Below, piece after piece: positions 36,326 through 47,594 of a stretch of DNA of 49,128 bases (positions within the stretch are counted from its first letter, which is position 1; each line of letters starts with the position of its first letter). The notes under the pieces were generated by a model. That model was not told the origin of the DNA. It made no database searches and saw only the letters and a list, made by a program, of their open reading frames with translations. A program made the translations under genes and the position numbers. Source of the stretch: Marinobacterium sp. (lineage in GTDB: Bacteria > Pseudomonadota > Gammaproteobacteria > Pseudomonadales > Balneatricaceae); NCBI GenBank assembly GCA_025800125.1, contig JAOXSF010000193.1:1-49128 (forward strand), in the 5' to 3' direction.

Positions 36326-36946
36326 TTACTTGGAGTACAGCTCGACAATCAGGTGTTCGTTGATGTCGGCAGACAGGTCAGAACGCTCAGGAGCAGCCTT
36401 AAAAGTGCCTTCCATCTTAGCGTTGTCTACTTCTACCCACTCAACAGGAGCACGCTGACCTGCCAGTTCCAGTGCGCTTTTGATACGCAGCTGGTTCTTG
36501 GCTTTCTCACGTACTGCAACCACATCACCGGCTTTAACCTGGTAGGAAGCGATGTTCACCACCTGGCCATTTACAGTGATAGCGCGGTGAGAAACCACCT
36601 GACGGGCTTCGGCACGAGTAGAGCCAAAGCCCATACGGTAAACTACGTTGTCCAGACGACCTTCCAGCAACTGCAACAGGTTTTCACCTGTAGCACCGCT
36701 ACGACGAGCCGCTTCTTTGTAGTAACCACGGAACTGACGTTCCAGAACGCCGTACATACGACGAACTTTCTGCTTTTCACGCAGCTGCAGACCGTAGTCA
36801 GACAGGCGGCTGCGACGGGCACCGTGTACGCCCGGTACTGTTTCAGCTTTACACTTGCTGTCCAGTGCACGAACACCGCTCTTCAGGAACAGGTCTGTAC
36901 CTTCCCGACGAGACAGCTTGCACTTAGGACCAAGATAACGAGCCAT
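36326..36946 (-). CDS. rpsD: 30S ribosomal protein S4
   Basis: Primary 16S rRNA binder that starts 5'-domain assembly; in E. coli it represses its own alpha operon by binding the rpsM leader. The 206 residues begin [19 protein letters not shown] and contain the S4 RNA-binding domain ([15 protein letters not shown]). Only one N-terminal Cys is present, so it is the zinc-free form. Confidence 0.98.
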   Translation of the reverse strand: MARYLGPKCKLSRREGTDLFLKSGVRALDSKCKAETVPGVHGARRSRLSDYGLQLREKQKVRRMYGVLERQFRGYYKEAARRSGATGENLLQLLEGRLDNVVYRMGFGSTRAEARQVVSHRAITVNGQVVNIASYQVKAGDVVAVREKAKNQLRIKSALELAGQRAPVEWVEVDNAKMEGTFKAAPERSDLSADINEHLIVELYSK

Positions 36947-36961
36947 ATTACTGTCTCCAGA

Positions 36962-37351
36962 TTAGACGCGACGTTTCTTAGGTGGACGACAACCGTTGTG
37001 GGGGATTGGCGTCACATCAGTGATGTTTGCGATCTTGTAGCCGCATGCATTCAGAGCACGCACTGCAGACTCACGACCAGGCCCAGGGCCTTTTACAAAC
37101 ACGTCGAGGTTTTTCAGACCATACTCCTGCGCAGCAACACCGGCGCGCTCAGCAGCAACCTGCGCAGCAAACGGAGTGCTTTTGCGGGAACCGCGGAAGC
37201 CGGAGCCGCCAGCAGTTGCCCAAGACAGAGTATTGCCCTGGCGATCAGTAAGGGTGATGATCGTGTTGTTAAAAGAGGCGTGGATATGCGCGAAGCCGTC
37301 CGCTACCTGCTTTTTAACTTTTTTACGTGTGCGATTACCTGGCTTTGCCAT
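36962..37351 (-). CDS. rpsK: 30S ribosomal protein S11
   Basis: Platform protein near the mRNA exit. The 129 residues contain [19 protein letters not shown] and the C-terminal THxG-like [15 protein letters not shown]. It lies 15 bases upstream of rpsD in the alpha operon. Confidence 0.98.
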   Translation of the reverse strand: MAKPGNRTRKKVKKQVADGFAHIHASFNNTIITLTDRQGNTLSWATAGGSGFRGSRKSTPFAAQVAAERAGVAAQEYGLKNLDVFVKGPGPGRESAVRALNACGYKIANITDVTPIPHNGCRPPKKRRV

Positions 37352-37376
37352 ATTAGGAATTCCTATCGCTTACCAC

Positions 37377-37733
37377 TTACTTACGGATCGGCTTACGTGG
37401 ACCCTTGCGAGTGCGCGCATTAGTTTTGCTGCGCTGTCCACGTACCGGCAGGCTACGGCGGTGGCGAATACCACGAAAGCAACCCATATCCATAAGACGC
37501 TTGATGTTCATAGAGACTTCGCGGCGCAGGTCACCCTCAACGGTGAGTTTACCTACTTCGCCACGAACGCTATCCAGCTGCTCCTCGGTCAGATCACCGA
37601 TTTTAGTATCCTGGGCAATCCCACAGGCTTCACAGATCTGTTTAGCAGTCGTGCGGCCAACCCCATAGACATAAGTCAGGGAGATAACCGCATGCTTATT
37701 GTCAGGAATATTGACGCCAGCTATACGGGCCAT
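37377..37733 (-). CDS. rpsM: 30S ribosomal protein S13
   Basis: Head protein contacting P-site tRNA and forming bridges with L5. The 118 residues begin [20 protein letters not shown] and end in the basic tail [12 protein letters not shown]. First gene of the alpha operon, with a promoter and leader hairpin upstream. Confidence 0.98.
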   Translation of the reverse strand: MARIAGVNIPDNKHAVISLTYVYGVGRTTAKQICEACGIAQDTKIGDLTEEQLDSVRGEVGKLTVEGDLRREVSMNIKRLMDMGCFRGIRHRRSLPVRGQRSKTNARTRKGPRKPIRK

Positions 37734-37750
37734 TCAACTTACTCCTATTG

Positions 37751-37774
37751 AGCCTCAACACTGGGTGCTGAGGT
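37751..37774 (-). promoter_or_regulatory. Leader hairpin before rpsM
   Basis: The plus-strand segment cctcaacactgggtgctgagg folds into a stem (CCTCA/TGAGG with inner CAC/GTG) about 20 bases before the rpsM start. In E. coli the equivalent leader is the S4 repressor target; the same role here is inference. Confidence 0.4.
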
Positions 37775-37810
37775 CAAAGATCAATTCGTTTCGTTCGTAG
37801 AAGGCGCGCA

Positions 37811-37839
37811 ATACTACACCCTGCTCAAAATTAAAGCAA
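37811..37839 (-). promoter_or_regulatory. Promoter of the alpha operon
   Basis: On the minus strand TTGCTT (37839-37834) and TAGTAT (37816-37811) are spaced by exactly 17 bases, in the 141-base gap between rpmJ and rpsM. This gives a leader of about 70 bases carrying the hairpin at 37751-37774. Confidence 0.6.
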
Positions 37840-37874
37840 GCCTGCACGCACTCCCACTACCAAAGTCAGAGAGA

Positions 37875-37991
37875 TTAACCCTGACGCTGCTTGTGACGCG
37901 GCTCTACTTTGCAGATCACGCGTACCGTACCGTTGCGACGAACGATCTTGCAGTTACGGCAAATCTTTTTAACAGATGCACGTACTTTCAT
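37875..37991 (-). CDS. rpmJ: 50S ribosomal protein L36, zinc-binding form
   Basis: A 38-residue protein, [20 protein letters not shown] followed by [18 protein letters not shown]. The Cys11, Cys14, Cys27, His33 set binds zinc, so this is the C+ form. It lies 17 bases after secY, the last gene of the spc operon. Confidence 0.97.
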   Translation of the reverse strand: MKVRASVKKICRNCKIVRRNGTVRVICKVEPRHKQRQG

Positions 37992-38008
37992 GATCCAGTC
38001 CTCTGGTG

Positions 38009-39337
38009 TCAGCGCATAAAGCCTGCGCCACCACCTTTCAAGTTGGATTTCTTCATCAGTGATTCGTATTGGTGAGACATCAGATGCGACTGCACCTGCG
38101 CCATGAAGTCCATCACTACCACAACCACAATCAGCAGAGATGTACCGCCAAAGTAGAAAGGTACGTTCCAGGCTACAACCAAGAACTGGGGCATCAGAGA
38201 TACCGCCGTGATGTACAGCGCACCGAACAGTGTCAGGCGGCTCAGCACAGTGTCCACATAGCGAGCTGACTGTTCACCTGGGCGAATCCCCGGGATGAAG
38301 GCTCCAGATTTTTTCAAGTTATCGGCTACATCTTTCGGATTAAATACAATCGCGGTATAGAAGTAGCAGAAAAACACGATGCAGATTGCAAACAGCAGAA
38401 TATATAGTGGCTGACCCGGACCTAGCGCGAGCGCTACATCCTGCAGCCATTCCATACCTTCAGTCTGACCGAACCACTGACCAATTGAGGCAGGGAACAG
38501 CAGAATACTGGATGCAAAGATTGGCGGAATAACGCCCGCCATATTCACTTTCAACGGCAGGTGACTGGACTGCGCCGCGTATACACGACGACCCTGCTGG
38601 CGTTTGGCATAATTAATTGTAATCCGGCGCTGACCGCGCTCCATGAACACAACAAAACCAACTGTTGCCACCGCAAGTACAGCAATGGCCAGCAACGCCA
38701 GGATATTCAGATCACCTTGTCGAGCAGCTTCAAAGGACTGACCGATCGCACCAGGCAGACCCGCCACAATACCAGCGAAGATCAGAATAGAGATACCGTT
38801 ACCAATACCACGCTCAGTTACCTGCTCACCCAACCACATCAGGAACACAGCACCAGCCACCAATGTCACAACTGCTACAAAGTAGAAGCTGGCATCAGCA
38901 GCAAAAGCTACGCCCTGGTTCGCAAGGCCCACCGCCATACCGAACGACTGAACCGTCGCCAGCAGCACTGTACCATAACGGGTGTACTGGTTGATTTTGC
39001 GTCGACCGGCCTCACCTTCTTTTTTCAACTGCTCCAGCTGCGGGCTGACCACCGTCATCAACTGCATAATAATTGATGCAGAGATATACGGCATGATGCC
39101 CAGTGCCAGAATACTCATGCGTTCCAGCGCACCACCGGAAAACATGTTGAAAAGGCTGAGGATAGTCCCCTGATTCTGTTCAAACAGCGCAGCAAGGCGG
39201 TCAGGATTGATACCTGGTACCGGAATATGAGCTCCAATACGGTATACAATGACCGCCAACAGAACAAACCTCAGACGAGACCACAGCTCGCCCAGTCCGC
39301 TCTGCATGCCCGCTGGTATTTGTCCTTGTTTAGCCAT
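38009..39337 (-). CDS. secY: Sec translocon subunit SecY
   Basis: Central channel of the SecYEG translocon in the inner membrane. The 442 residues show ten membrane helices, the plug region after TM1 ([20 protein letters not shown]) and the cytoplasmic loop [20 protein letters not shown] that contacts SecA and the ribosome. Starts immediately after the rplO stop. Confidence 0.99.
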   Translation of the reverse strand: MAKQGQIPAGMQSGLGELWSRLRFVLLAVIVYRIGAHIPVPGINPDRLAALFEQNQGTILSLFNMFSGGALERMSILALGIMPYISASIIMQLMTVVSPQLEQLKKEGEAGRRKINQYTRYGTVLLATVQSFGMAVGLANQGVAFAADASFYFVAVVTLVAGAVFLMWLGEQVTERGIGNGISILIFAGIVAGLPGAIGQSFEAARQGDLNILALLAIAVLAVATVGFVVFMERGQRRITINYAKRQQGRRVYAAQSSHLPLKVNMAGVIPPIFASSILLFPASIGQWFGQTEGMEWLQDVALALGPGQPLYILLFAICIVFFCYFYTAIVFNPKDVADNLKKSGAFIPGIRPGEQSARYVDTVLSRLTLFGALYITAVSLMPQFLVVAWNVPFYFGGTSLLIVVVVVMDFMAQVQSHLMSHQYESLMKKSNLKGGGAGFMR

Positions 39338-39772
39338 TTACGCCTCGACTTTACCGCCTGCAGCTTCGATTGCAGCCTGTGCACCCTTGGTCACTTTCAG
39401 ACCTTTAACGGTAACGGCCTTGCTGATTTCACCAGACAGAATCACACGAGCCACTTTGATCTCGTTCTTGATGATGTCGGCGTCTTTCAGAGCTGTCAGA
39501 TCGATAACTTCAGCATCGATCTTCGCCAGCTGGTTAAGACGGATTTCCGCCACGTAACGAGCCTGACGAGAAGTGAAACCAAACTTTGGCAGACGACGCT
39601 GCAGCGGCATCTGACCGCCTTCAAAACCTGGCTTCACAGAACCGCCGGAGCGGGATTTCTGACCTTTGTGACCACGGCCACAAGTCTTACCCAAGCCGGA
39701 ACCGATGCCGCGACCAACGCGTTTCGGTGCGTGCTTGGCGCCCTCACCAGGGCTCAGAGTGTTCAGACGCAT
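39338..39772 (-). CDS. rplO: 50S ribosomal protein L15
   Basis: Late-assembly large-subunit protein. The 144 residues begin [20 protein letters not shown] and contain the Gly/Arg-rich [20 protein letters not shown]. In the spc operon between rpmD and secY. Confidence 0.98.
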   Translation of the reverse strand: MRLNTLSPGEGAKHAPKRVGRGIGSGLGKTCGRGHKGQKSRSGGSVKPGFEGGQMPLQRRLPKFGFTSRQARYVAEIRLNQLAKIDAEVIDLTALKDADIIKNEIKVARVILSGEISKAVTVKGLKVTKGAQAAIEAAGGKVEA

Positions 39773-39785
39773 GCTGTGAACTCCC

Positions 39786-39968
39786 TTATTCGCCTTCTAC
39801 ACGTACCATGTAGTTGACTTTGTTGATCATGCCGCGGACTGCCGGGGTGTCTTCCACTTCTACAGTGTGGTTAACACGACGCAGACCCAGACCTTTCACG
39901 CAGAGCTTGTGCTTTGGCAGCGTACCAATTGGGCTGCGCACCAGCGTCACCTGAATTTTCTTAGCCAT
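39786..39968 (-). CDS. rpmD: 50S ribosomal protein L30
   Basis: A 60-residue protein, start [20 protein letters not shown], with the family's [20 protein letters not shown]. Six bases after rpsE in the spc operon. Confidence 0.98.
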   Translation of the reverse strand: MAKKIQVTLVRSPIGTLPKHKLCVKGLGLRRVNHTVEVEDTPAVRGMINKVNYMVRVEGE

Positions 39969-39974
39969 TGCCTA

Positions 39975-40475
39975 TTACCCCAGAATGTCTTCTACAGACT
40001 TGCCACGTTTAGCAGCTACATCTTCAGGTGCTTTCATGGATGCCAGACCTTTTACAGTCGCGCGAACCACGTTTACCGGATTAGTAGAGCCATAACATTT
40101 GGCCAGTACGTTGTGAACACCTGCCAGTTCCAGTACTGCACGCATCGCACCACCGGCGATAACACCAGTACCCTGAGAAGCAGGCTGCATGTATACCTTG
40201 GAAGCACCATGACGGGCTTTAACAGGGTACTGCAGAGTGTCACCGTTCAGGTCAACAGTAACCATATTGCGGCGAGCCTGCTCCATTGCTTTCTGGATAG
40301 CGACAGGTACTTCGCGCGCTTTACCGCGACCGAAACCTACACGGCCGTTACCATCGCCAACAACAGTCAGGGCGGTGAAACCGAAGATACGACCACCTTT
40401 AACCACTTTGGCTACACGGTTAACCTGAACCAGTTTTTCCTGCAGGTCACCGTCTTTCTGTTCGTGATTTGCCAT
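39975..40475 (-). CDS. rpsE: 30S ribosomal protein S5
   Basis: Accuracy and mRNA-helicase-site protein of the small subunit. The 166 residues contain [20 protein letters not shown] and [19 protein letters not shown]. Residues of the spectinomycin-site loop region (KVVKGGR) look unaltered. Confidence 0.98.
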   Translation of the reverse strand: MANHEQKDGDLQEKLVQVNRVAKVVKGGRIFGFTALTVVGDGNGRVGFGRGKAREVPVAIQKAMEQARRNMVTVDLNGDTLQYPVKARHGASKVYMQPASQGTGVIAGGAMRAVLELAGVHNVLAKCYGSTNPVNVVRATVKGLASMKAPEDVAAKRGKSVEDILG

Positions 40476-40486
40476 CTTCGACCCCT

Positions 40487-40837
40487 TTAGAATTCCAGGC
40501 CGCCTTCACGGGCTGCATCTGCCAGTGCTTTTACACGGCCATGGTATTTAAAACCAGAGCGGTCAAAAGCAACCTGAGTAACACCTGCTTCCTTGGCACG
40601 TTCTGCGATCAGAGCACCAACTTTGGAAGCTGCTTCAACATTGCCAGTCACGCCTTCACGCAGCGCTTTCTCAACAGTGGAAGCAGACGCCAGGACCTTA
40701 CCGCCGTCAGCGGAAATTACCTGAGCGTAGATATGACGCGGAGTGCGGTTTACGCACAGACGTACTGAGCCCAGCTCACGCATTTTCAGGCGAGAGCGGC
40801 GAGCACGACGAATACGAGCTTGTTTCTTAGCGTTCAT
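40487..40837 (-). CDS. rplR: 50S ribosomal protein L18
   Basis: Binds 5S rRNA in the central protuberance with L5. The 116 residues start [20 protein letters not shown] and end AREGGLEF, the family's C-terminus. Confidence 0.98.
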   Translation of the reverse strand: MNAKKQARIRRARRSRLKMRELGSVRLCVNRTPRHIYAQVISADGGKVLASASTVEKALREGVTGNVEAASKVGALIAERAKEAGVTQVAFDRSGFKYHGRVKALADAAREGGLEF

Positions 40838-40846
40838 GACCCTGCC

Positions 40847-41380
40847 TTACTTTTTCTTCGCTTCTTTACGGCGAACATACTCATCTGCATAACGAACACC
40901 CTTGCCTTTGTAAGGCTCAGGTGGACGGAAAGCACGAATTTCTGCAGCAACCTGGCCAACCTTCTGCTTGTCTGCACCTTTCAGTACAACAGTCGTGTTG
41001 TTAGGAACTTCTACAGAAATGCCTTCTGGCAGTTCGTAATCAATCGGGTGGGAGAAACCCAGAACCAGGTTCAGGCTGTTACCTTTAGCAGAAGCACGGT
41101 AACCAACACCCTGCAACAACAGAGTCTTGCTGAAACCTTCACCACAACCGATCACCATATTGTTCACCAGCGAGCGAACAGTACCGGACATAGCGTGAGC
41201 CAGTTTGGAGCCGTCGCGTGGCGCAAATGTCAGGCCTGCTTCGCCCTGCTGTACTTCTACAGTCGGGTGAACATCCAGAGCCAGCTGACCATTTTTACCT
41301 TTAACGCTGATAGAGGCACCGTCGATCTTCAGATCAACACCTGCAGGTACAACGACGGGTTTTTTAGCAACTCGAGACAT
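40847..41380 (-). CDS. rplF: 50S ribosomal protein L6
   Basis: Two-lobed protein near the factor-binding site. The 177 residues start [20 protein letters not shown] and contain [20 protein letters not shown] and the conserved [15 protein letters not shown]. Confidence 0.98.
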   Translation of the reverse strand: MSRVAKKPVVVPAGVDLKIDGASISVKGKNGQLALDVHPTVEVQQGEAGLTFAPRDGSKLAHAMSGTVRSLVNNMVIGCGEGFSKTLLLQGVGYRASAKGNSLNLVLGFSHPIDYELPEGISVEVPNNTTVVLKGADKQKVGQVAAEIRAFRPPEPYKGKGVRYADEYVRRKEAKKK

Positions 41381-41392
41381 TGTAATAACCCC

Positions 41393-41785
41393 TTAGAATA
41401 CCGTGCAGATAACTTCACCGCCGACGCCCGCCGCACGTGCTGCGCGGTCAGTCATGACGCCTTTGTTGGTAGAGACAACGGCAACACCCAGACCACCGGC
41501 AACTTTAGGCAGCTCAGAAGCGCCTTTATAGATGCGCAGACCTGGACGGCTTACACGTTTGATCTCTTCAATAACCGGCTTGCCTTCGAAGTATTTCAGC
41601 TCGACTGTCAGAACCGGCTTAACATCACCTTCCACAGAGAAGTCTGCGATGTAACCTTCTTCTTTCAGCACATTAGCAACTGAAACCTTCATCTTGGAAG
41701 ACGGCATGGAAACGGCCAGCTTCTCAGACATGTGGCCGTTGCGGATACGGGTAAACATATCCGCCAAAGTATCTTGCATGCTCAT
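41393..41785 (-). CDS. rpsH: 30S ribosomal protein S8
   Basis: Central-domain 16S rRNA binder; in E. coli it represses the spc operon by binding near rplE. The 130 residues start [20 protein letters not shown] and end [10 protein letters not shown]. An 80-base gap separates it from rpsN, the second largest in the spc operon. Confidence 0.98.
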   Translation of the reverse strand: MSMQDTLADMFTRIRNGHMSEKLAVSMPSSKMKVSVANVLKEEGYIADFSVEGDVKPVLTVELKYFEGKPVIEEIKRVSRPGLRIYKGASELPKVAGGLGVAVVSTNKGVMTDRAARAAGVGGEVICTVF

Positions 41786-41865
41786 GCGTTTCTACTTCCT
41801 CTTGTGCAGCTCGATGCGGTAGCAGTCTCCTGCCCTGACCATCGAGCTTACCTTTTAACCAGCTA

Positions 41866-42171
41866 TTACCAGCTGGCCTTCTTCAGACCCGGTACATCAC
41901 CACGCATTGCTGCTTCACGCAACTTGATACGGCTCAAGCCGAACTTACGCAGTACGCCGTGTGGACGACCAGTCAGCTGACAACGATTCTGCTGACGAAC
42001 CGGGTTTGCATCACGTGGCAGCTTCTGCAACGCGATCTGTGCATCCCAACGATCATCTTCAGATGTGTTAGGGTTTTTGATCAGTGCTTTCAGCGCGGCA
42101 CGCTTTTCAGCGTACTTAGCAACTGTTTTGGCACGCTTAGCTTCGCGAGCCTTCATAGATTCCTTAGCCAT
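41866..42171 (-). CDS. rpsN: 30S ribosomal protein S14, zinc-free long form
   Basis: Head protein. At 101 residues without the CxxC pairs it is the C- form. Start [20 protein letters not shown]; conserved [20 protein letters not shown]. Confidence 0.98.
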   Translation of the reverse strand: MAKESMKAREAKRAKTVAKYAEKRAALKALIKNPNTSEDDRWDAQIALQKLPRDANPVRQQNRCQLTGRPHGVLRKFGLSRIKLREAAMRGDVPGLKKASW

Positions 42172-42185
42172 GATTCACCTCGTAA

Positions 42186-42725
42186 TCACTTGCGGAATGG
42201 GAACTGCAGGGCAGCCAGCAGAGCACGACCTTCGTCGTTAGTCTTCGCAGTGGTGGTGATGGTGATATCCATACCACGCAGACGATCTACTTTGTCGTAG
42301 TCGATCTCAGGGAAGATAATCTGCTCTTTAACACCCATGCTGTAGTTACCACGGCCGTCGAAGGATTTCGGGTTCAGGCCACGGAAATCGCGGATACGTG
42401 GGATAGAGATGTCCACCAGACGATCCAGAAATTCCCACATACGCTCACCGCGCAGAGTAACTTTACAGCCGATTGGCCAACCTTCACGAACTTTAAAGCC
42501 CGCGATGGATTTACGTGCCAGAGTAACAACCGGCTTCTGACCTGCGATTGCAGTCAGATCGGAAACGGCATTTTCCAGCAGCTTTTTGTCGCCCAGAGCT
42601 TCACCTACACCCATATTCAGAGTGATTTTGGTGATACGAGGAACAGCCATAACATTCGGGCTATTCAGCTCTTCTTTCAGCTGCTGCTTAACGGAATCGT
42701 TGTAAAGCGCTTTCAATCGAGACAT
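42186..42725 (-). CDS. rplE: 50S ribosomal protein L5
   Basis: 5S rRNA binder that touches P-site tRNA. The 179 residues include [40 protein letters not shown] and [20 protein letters not shown]. In spc order after rplX. Confidence 0.98.
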   Translation of the reverse strand: MSRLKALYNDSVKQQLKEELNSPNVMAVPRITKITLNMGVGEALGDKKLLENAVSDLTAIAGQKPVVTLARKSIAGFKVREGWPIGCKVTLRGERMWEFLDRLVDISIPRIRDFRGLNPKSFDGRGNYSMGVKEQIIFPEIDYDKVDRLRGMDITITTTAKTNDEGRALLAALQFPFRK

Positions 42726-42740
42726 GACACCAACTCCTGA

Positions 42741-43058
42741 TTAACCGTTAATGGTTTCGCCGGTGGACTTGAAGAAGCGAACTTTAGTGCCGTCTTCAAG
42801 AATCTTGAAGCCTACACGGTCGCCTTTACCAGTCTCAGCGTTGAAGATCGCTACGTTGGAAGTCGCAATTGCAGCTTCCTTCTCAACGATACCACCCTGC
42901 TTACCCAGCATTGGGTTAGGCTTGGTGTGCTTCTTAACCATGTTGATGCCAGAAACGATCAGACGATCGTCAGCTAGGACACGCAGTACTTTGCCACGCT
43001 TACCTTTGTCTTTGCCTGCGATAACGACAACTTCGTCTTCGCGTCGAATTTTGCGCAT
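42741..43058 (-). CDS. rplX: 50S ribosomal protein L24
   Basis: Assembly initiator of the large subunit. The 105 residues start [20 protein letters not shown] (KOW motif). A 104-base gap with two hairpins separates it from rplN. Confidence 0.98.
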   Translation of the reverse strand: MRKIRREDEVVVIAGKDKGKRGKVLRVLADDRLIVSGINMVKKHTKPNPMLGKQGGIVEKEAAIATSNVAIFNAETGKGDRVGFKILEDGTKVRFFKSTGETING

Positions 43059-43096
43059 AATAAACCTTTATCGCTTCCTGCTACCTGCTCATGCTC

Positions 43097-43131
43097 AAAA
43101 ACGCCAACTCTGTTACAGAGTTGGCGTTTTT
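43097..43131 (-). terminator. Terminator-like hairpin inside the spc operon
   Basis: AAAAACGCCAACTCTG (43097-43112) and CAGAGTTGGCGTTTTT (43116-43131) form a perfect 16-bp inverted repeat with a 3-base loop. On the minus strand the right arm ends in TTTTT, as in an intrinsic terminator. A second weaker hairpin (about 43137-43162, GAACT/AGTTC) directly follows the rplN stop. It probably attenuates transcription or processes the mRNA between rplN and rplX. Confidence 0.75.
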
Positions 43132-43162
43132 ACATAGACTGGAACTTCGCGGAGTTCTGTCT

Positions 43163-43531
43163 TTACAGCACTTCAGGCGCCAGGGAAATGATCTTCATGA
43201 ACTTCTCAGAGCGAAGCTCACGCGTTACTGGGCCGAAGATACGAGTACCGATAGGTGCATCGTTAGCGTTCAGCATAACCGCAGAGTTTGTATCAAAGCG
43301 GATTACAGAACCGTCTGGACGACGAACACCTTTACGTGTACGTACTACGACAGCTTTAAGAACCTGACCTTTCTTAACCTTGCCACGCGGAATAGCTTCT
43401 TTGACAGTCACCTTGATGATGTCGCCGACACTTGCGTAACGACGGTGAGAACCGCCCAGGACCTTAATACACTGTACTCGCTTGGCGCCGCTGTTATCAG
43501 CAACATCAAGCATAGATTCAGTTTGAATCAT
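43163..43531 (-). CDS. rplN: 50S ribosomal protein L14
   Basis: Interface protein of bridges B5 and B8. The 122 residues start [20 protein letters not shown] and end [17 protein letters not shown]. First gene of the spc operon, followed by the hairpin pair at 43097-43162. Confidence 0.98.
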   Translation of the reverse strand: MIQTESMLDVADNSGAKRVQCIKVLGGSHRRYASVGDIIKVTVKEAIPRGKVKKGQVLKAVVVRTRKGVRRPDGSVIRFDTNSAVMLNANDAPIGTRIFGPVTRELRSEKFMKIISLAPEVL

Positions 43532-43612
43532 GGTCTTACTCCAAAAATCTGATAATCGGCCAACTGTTCTTAAGTCAGCCGAATTAGCTTACTGGAGCAA
43601 AGGTGCGTTAGT

Positions 43613-43876
43613 TTACACCTTTGCTGCACGCTCTTCAATGCGTACCAGCGCCCAGGATTTGGTTTTGGACGTTGGACGGGTTTCAGCGATAGTCACTGTA
43701 TCACCCATCTGGCACTCATTCTTTTCATCGTGAGCATGCAGCTTGGTGGAACGCTTCATGAATTTACCGTAAATCGGATGTTTTTCTTTGCGTTCTACCA
43801 GAACTGTGATGGTTTTATCCATCTTGTCGCTGACTACGCGACCGGTAACAGTTCGTGTACGTTTTTCTGCGCTCAT
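43613..43876 (-). CDS. rpsQ: 30S ribosomal protein S17
   Basis: 5'-domain rRNA binder. The 87 residues contain [20 protein letters not shown] and [18 protein letters not shown]. Last gene of the S10 operon, 81 bases before rplN. Confidence 0.98.
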   Translation of the reverse strand: MSAEKRTRTVTGRVVSDKMDKTITVLVERKEKHPIYGKFMKRSTKLHAHDEKNECQMGDTVTIAETRPTSKTKSWALVRIEERAAKV

Positions 43877-43878
43877 CC

Positions 43879-44073
43879 TTAGTTACCTGCCTTTTCGTTC
43901 AGAACAGTCTTAACACGAGCAATGTCGCGACGAACCTGGCCCAGCAGATGGTTCTGTGCCAGCTGACCGGTAGCCTTCTGCATACGCAGGTTAAACTGTT
44001 CCTTCAGAAGGCCCAGCATTTCCTGCTTCAGCTCGTCAACGGACTTTTCACGCAGTTCGTTGGCTTTCATCAC
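43879..44073 (-). CDS. rpmC: 50S ribosomal protein L29
   Basis: Exit-tunnel rim protein next to L23. The 64 residues start [20 protein letters not shown]. Overlaps the rplP stop by four bases. Confidence 0.98.
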   Translation of the reverse strand: MMKANELREKSVDELKQEMLGLLKEQFNLRMQKATGQLAQNHLLGQVRRDIARVKTVLNEKAGN

Positions 44074-44483
44074 ATCACCGTCCGCTTAACAATGGTTGTA
44101 GAAACAGGTAGCTTGGCAGCAGCCAACTTGAATGCTTCGCTGGCCAGATCTTCAGGCACGCCGCTCATTTCGAACAGAACCTTGCCTGGCTGAATCTGTG
44201 CAACGTAGTATTCAACGTTACCCTTACCTTTACCCTGACGCACTTCCAGCGGCTTGCTGGTAATTGGCTTATCAGGGAAAACGCGGATCCAGATCTTACC
44301 ACCACGCTTAACGTGACGAGTCATGGTACGACGAGCAGCCTCAATCTGGCGGGCAGTGATACGACCACGACCGGTCGCTTTCAGAGCAATCTCGCCGAAG
44401 CTCACTTTGCTACCGCGCTGTGCCAGACCGCGGTTGCGGCCTTTCATCATCTTGCGGAACTTGAGTCGTTTCGGTTGCAGCAT
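44070..44483 (-). CDS. rplP: 50S ribosomal protein L16
   Basis: Protein near the A site, needed for late assembly. The 137 residues start [20 protein letters not shown] and contain [20 protein letters not shown]. Confidence 0.98.
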   Translation of the reverse strand: MLQPKRLKFRKMMKGRNRGLAQRGSKVSFGEIALKATGRGRITARQIEAARRTMTRHVKRGGKIWIRVFPDKPITSKPLEVRQGKGKGNVEYYVAQIQPGKVLFEMSGVPEDLASEAFKLAAAKLPVSTTIVKRTVM

Positions 44484-44494
44484 TGGGCTCTACC

Positions 44495-45175
44495 TCACTT
44501 GCCTTTCTTCTTAGGTGCTTTCTTCTCGGCACGTACCTGTTCGATACCACCCAGAATTTCACCCTTGAAGATCCAGACTTTAACACCGATCACACCGTAA
44601 GTAGTATGAGCTTCGTAAGTCGCGTAGTCGATATCAGCACGCAGGGTGTGCAACGGCACACGACCTTCGCGGTACCACTCAGAGCGCGCAATCTCTGCAC
44701 CGCCCAGACGGCCGCCAACCTGGATCTTGATACCCTTCGCACCCAGACGCATAGCATTCTGCACCGCGCGCTTCATAGCACGACGAAACATCACACGACG
44801 CTCCAGCTGACCTGCTACAGACTGAGCAACCAGCTTAGCATCCAGTTCTGGCTTACGAACTTCTTCGATATTAATGTGGACTGGAACGCCCATCATTGCA
44901 GAAACAGTGTTACGCAGCTTCTCTACGTCTTCACCTTTCTTACCAATCACAATACCCGGACGAGCAGTGTGAATGGTGATTTTAGCATTCTGTGCAGGGC
45001 GCTCGATCTCGATGCGGCTCACAGATGCTTTTTCCAGCTGCTTCTCCAGGTACTCACGCACCTGCAGATCATTCAGCAGCTTGGATGCGTATTCGCGCTT
45101 ATCGGCGTACCACACAGAAGTGTGGTCTTTGACGATACCCAGGCGAATACCATTTGGATGTACTTTCTGACCCAT
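44495..45175 (-). CDS. rpsC: 30S ribosomal protein S3
   Basis: Head protein at the mRNA entry site. The 226 residues start [20 protein letters not shown] and contain a KH domain ([20 protein letters not shown]). Normal length. Confidence 0.98.
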   Translation of the reverse strand: MGQKVHPNGIRLGIVKDHTSVWYADKREYASKLLNDLQVREYLEKQLEKASVSRIEIERPAQNAKITIHTARPGIVIGKKGEDVEKLRNTVSAMMGVPVHINIEEVRKPELDAKLVAQSVAGQLERRVMFRRAMKRAVQNAMRLGAKGIKIQVGGRLGGAEIARSEWYREGRVPLHTLRADIDYATYEAHTTYGVIGVKVWIFKGEILGGIEQVRAEKKAPKKKGK

Positions 45176-45200
45176 TGTCGAAGTCTCCCAGCGTCAGCGC

Positions 45201-45533
45201 TTAGTCAGCCACCTTAACGGTGATGTGTGAGTTGCGCTTAAAGATACGGTCAGCGCGACCCTTTGCACGCGGCTTGATGCGTTTCATTGTCATACCTTCG
45301 TCAACGAAGATAGTGGACACACGCAGATCATCGATATCAGCACCGTTATTGTGCTCTGCATTAGCAATCGCAGATTCCAGTACCTTCTTGATGATCGCCG
45401 CAGCCTTTTTCGGGCTGAACGCCAGGATAGTCAGAGCTTCGCTGACTGACTTACCACGGATCTGGTCTGCTACCAGGCGCGCTTTCTGGGCGGAAATGCG
45501 AGCGCCTTTCAGCTTAGCGGCTACTTCCATCAT
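45201..45533 (-). CDS. rplV: 50S ribosomal protein L22
   Basis: Its loop lines the exit tunnel. The 110 residues contain [20 protein letters not shown] and [20 protein letters not shown] (tunnel loop). Starts MMEVAAKL. Confidence 0.98.
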   Translation of the reverse strand: MMEVAAKLKGARISAQKARLVADQIRGKSVSEALTILAFSPKKAAAIIKKVLESAIANAEHNNGADIDDLRVSTIFVDEGMTMKRIKPRAKGRADRIFKRNSHITVKVAD

Positions 45534-45542
45534 TAACCTCCC

Positions 45543-45821
45543 TTACTTCTTCTTGGCCTTTTTATCGGCAGCGTGGCCGCGATAAGTACGCGTCAGAGCG
45601 AACTCACCCAGCTTGTGACCAACCATGTCTTCAGTGATATACACTGGAACATGCTGGCGACCATTGTGAACTGCAATTGTCAGACCGACAAAATTCGGAA
45701 AGATCGTAGAACGACGAGACCATGTCTTCAGCGGACGACGGTCGTTGCTCTCAACTGCAGCTTCTACCTTTTTCAACAGGTGAAGGTCGATAAAAGGACC
45801 TTTCTTCAGTGAACGTGGCAC
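45543..45821 (-). CDS. rpsS: 30S ribosomal protein S19
   Basis: Head protein contacting S13. The 92 residues start [20 protein letters not shown] and end AADKKAKKK. Confidence 0.98.
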   Translation of the reverse strand: MPRSLKKGPFIDLHLLKKVEAAVESNDRRPLKTWSRRSTIFPNFVGLTIAVHNGRQHVPVYITEDMVGHKLGEFALTRTYRGHAADKKAKKK

Positions 45822-45841
45822 AGCTGTATCCTCAAAATTGG

Positions 45842-46669
45842 TTACTTGGCGGAACGACGGCGTACAATCATCTTATCAGTACGCTTGTTCTTACGAGTCT
45901 TATGACCCTTAGTCGGCACACCCCAAGGTGTAACAGGATGGCGACCACCAGATGTACGGCCTTCACCACCACCATGCGGGTGATCTACCGGGTTCATTGC
46001 CACACCGCGAACGGTTGGACGAACACCACGCCAGCGCTTGGCACCAGCTTTACCCAGCTGACGCAGGGAGTGTTCGCTGTTGGACACTTCACCCAGAGTT
46101 GCGCGACATTCTACAAGAACCTTACGCATCTCGCCGGAACGCAAGCGCAGAGTTGCGTGCGCACCTTCACGTGCAACCAGCTGTGCAGACGTACCAGCAG
46201 AGCGGGCCATCTGAGCGCCTTTACCAGGCTTCAACTCGATACAGTGAACAACGGAACCAACAGGGATATTACGCAGCGGCAGACAGTTGCCTGGCTTAAT
46301 ATCAGCGTCTTCACCAGACACGACTTTAGCGCCAGCAGAAATGCCTTTCGGTGCGATGATGTAGCGACGCTCACCGTCTGCATATTTCAGCAGCGCGATG
46401 TGCGCAGAGCGGTTTGGATCATATTCCAGACGCTCTACAGTCGCAGGAATACCGTCCTTGTTACGACGGAAGTCGATTACACGGTACTGCTGCTTGTGAC
46501 CACCACCGATGTGACGAGTGGTGATACGACCGTAGTGGTTACGACCGCCAGTCTTGGATTTTTTCTCAACCAGAGGTGCATAAGGCTTACCTTTATGCAG
46601 CTCAGAGTTGACAACTTTTACCAGGTGGCGACGTCCAGCAGAGGTCGGCTTAGTCTTGATAACTGCCAT
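45842..46669 (-). CDS. rplB: 50S ribosomal protein L2
   Basis: Central large-subunit protein close to the peptidyl transferase centre. The 275 residues contain [20 protein letters not shown] and the C-terminal [20 protein letters not shown] with the conserved functional His. Confidence 0.98.
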   Translation of the reverse strand: MAVIKTKPTSAGRRHLVKVVNSELHKGKPYAPLVEKKSKTGGRNHYGRITTRHIGGGHKQQYRVIDFRRNKDGIPATVERLEYDPNRSAHIALLKYADGERRYIIAPKGISAGAKVVSGEDADIKPGNCLPLRNIPVGSVVHCIELKPGKGAQMARSAGTSAQLVAREGAHATLRLRSGEMRKVLVECRATLGEVSNSEHSLRQLGKAGAKRWRGVRPTVRGVAMNPVDHPHGGGEGRTSGGRHPVTPWGVPTKGHKTRKNKRTDKMIVRRRSAK

Positions 46670-46684
46670 TATTCTAACCCTCTC

Positions 46685-46981
46685 TTACTCGCCACCGAGG
46701 AAATCGATTTCAGAGCCTTCAGCCAGACGCACGTACGCTTTGCGAACATCGTTGCGCTTGCCCAGACCACGCATAGTGCGCTTGGTCTTGCCTTTAGCGT
46801 TAACAACGTTTACACCCGCAACTTTTACGTCGAACAGCTGTTCAACAGCGGCTTTGATTTCCTGCTTGGTAGCATCGCTAGCTACACGGAAAACAACCTG
46901 GTCAGCACCTTCAGCAACAATCGTTGCTTTTTCGGAGATGTGCGGACCCATCAGAACCTGGTAGATACGTTCCTGATTCAT
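46685..46981 (-). CDS. rplW: 50S ribosomal protein L23
   Basis: Docking site for trigger factor and SRP at the tunnel exit. The 98 residues start [20 protein letters not shown] and include [18 protein letters not shown]. Overlaps the rplD stop by four bases. Confidence 0.98.
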   Translation of the reverse strand: MNQERIYQVLMGPHISEKATIVAEGADQVVFRVASDATKQEIKAAVEQLFDVKVAGVNVVNAKGKTKRTMRGLGKRNDVRKAYVRLAEGSEIDFLGGE

Positions 46982-47583
46982 GCCAGAGTCTCCTCAATTT
47001 TCTTCAGCGCAGGTACGGTAACCAGCACTTTGTCGAAACCGACCAGGCTTACAGGATCGATACCAGCAACATCACGAACGTCCACATGAGGAACATTGCG
47101 AGCAGCCAAGTACAGGTTCCATTCAACGTCTTCTGTAACCAGCAGAGCGTTAGACAGTTCCAGTTCGTTCATTTTCGCTACGAACTGTTTGGTTTTCGGA
47201 GATTCCAGCGCAAAATCTTCAACGACAACCAGACGCTCCTGACGAACCAGCTCAGACAGAATGCAACGCATTGCAGCGCGGTACATTTTCTTATTCACTT
47301 TCTGAGCATGATCACGCGGCTGAGCAGCGAAGGTAACACCACCAGAACGCCACAGCGGAGAGCGGATAGTACCCGCACGGGCACGACCAGTACCCTTCTG
47401 ACGCCATGGTTTTGCACCACCACCGGACACAGCAGAACGATTCTTCTGCGCTTTGGTCCCCTGACGGGAACCTGCCAGGTATGCGGTAACAACCTGATGT
47501 ACCAGACTTTCGTTAAATTCTTTACCAAAAGTCAGGTCAGAAACTTCCACGGAGCCATTAGCTCCTGTCAGATTCAAGTTCAT
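46978..47583 (-). CDS. rplD: 50S ribosomal protein L4
   Basis: Exit-tunnel protein; in E. coli also the autogenous repressor of the S10 operon. The 201 residues contain [20 protein letters not shown] (tunnel loop) and [20 protein letters not shown]. Confidence 0.98.
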   Translation of the reverse strand: MNLNLTGANGSVEVSDLTFGKEFNESLVHQVVTAYLAGSRQGTKAQKNRSAVSGGGAKPWRQKGTGRARAGTIRSPLWRSGGVTFAAQPRDHAQKVNKKMYRAAMRCILSELVRQERLVVVEDFALESPKTKQFVAKMNELELSNALLVTEDVEWNLYLAARNVPHVDVRDVAGIDPVSLVGFDKVLVTVPALKKIEETLA

Positions 47584-47594
47584 TGCATATCCCC

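Noticed and set aside
35756..37423. 555-codon plus-strand ORF across rpoA, rpsD and rpsK
   Set aside because: Antisense to three highly conserved genes; an artefact of codon bias in highly expressed genes.
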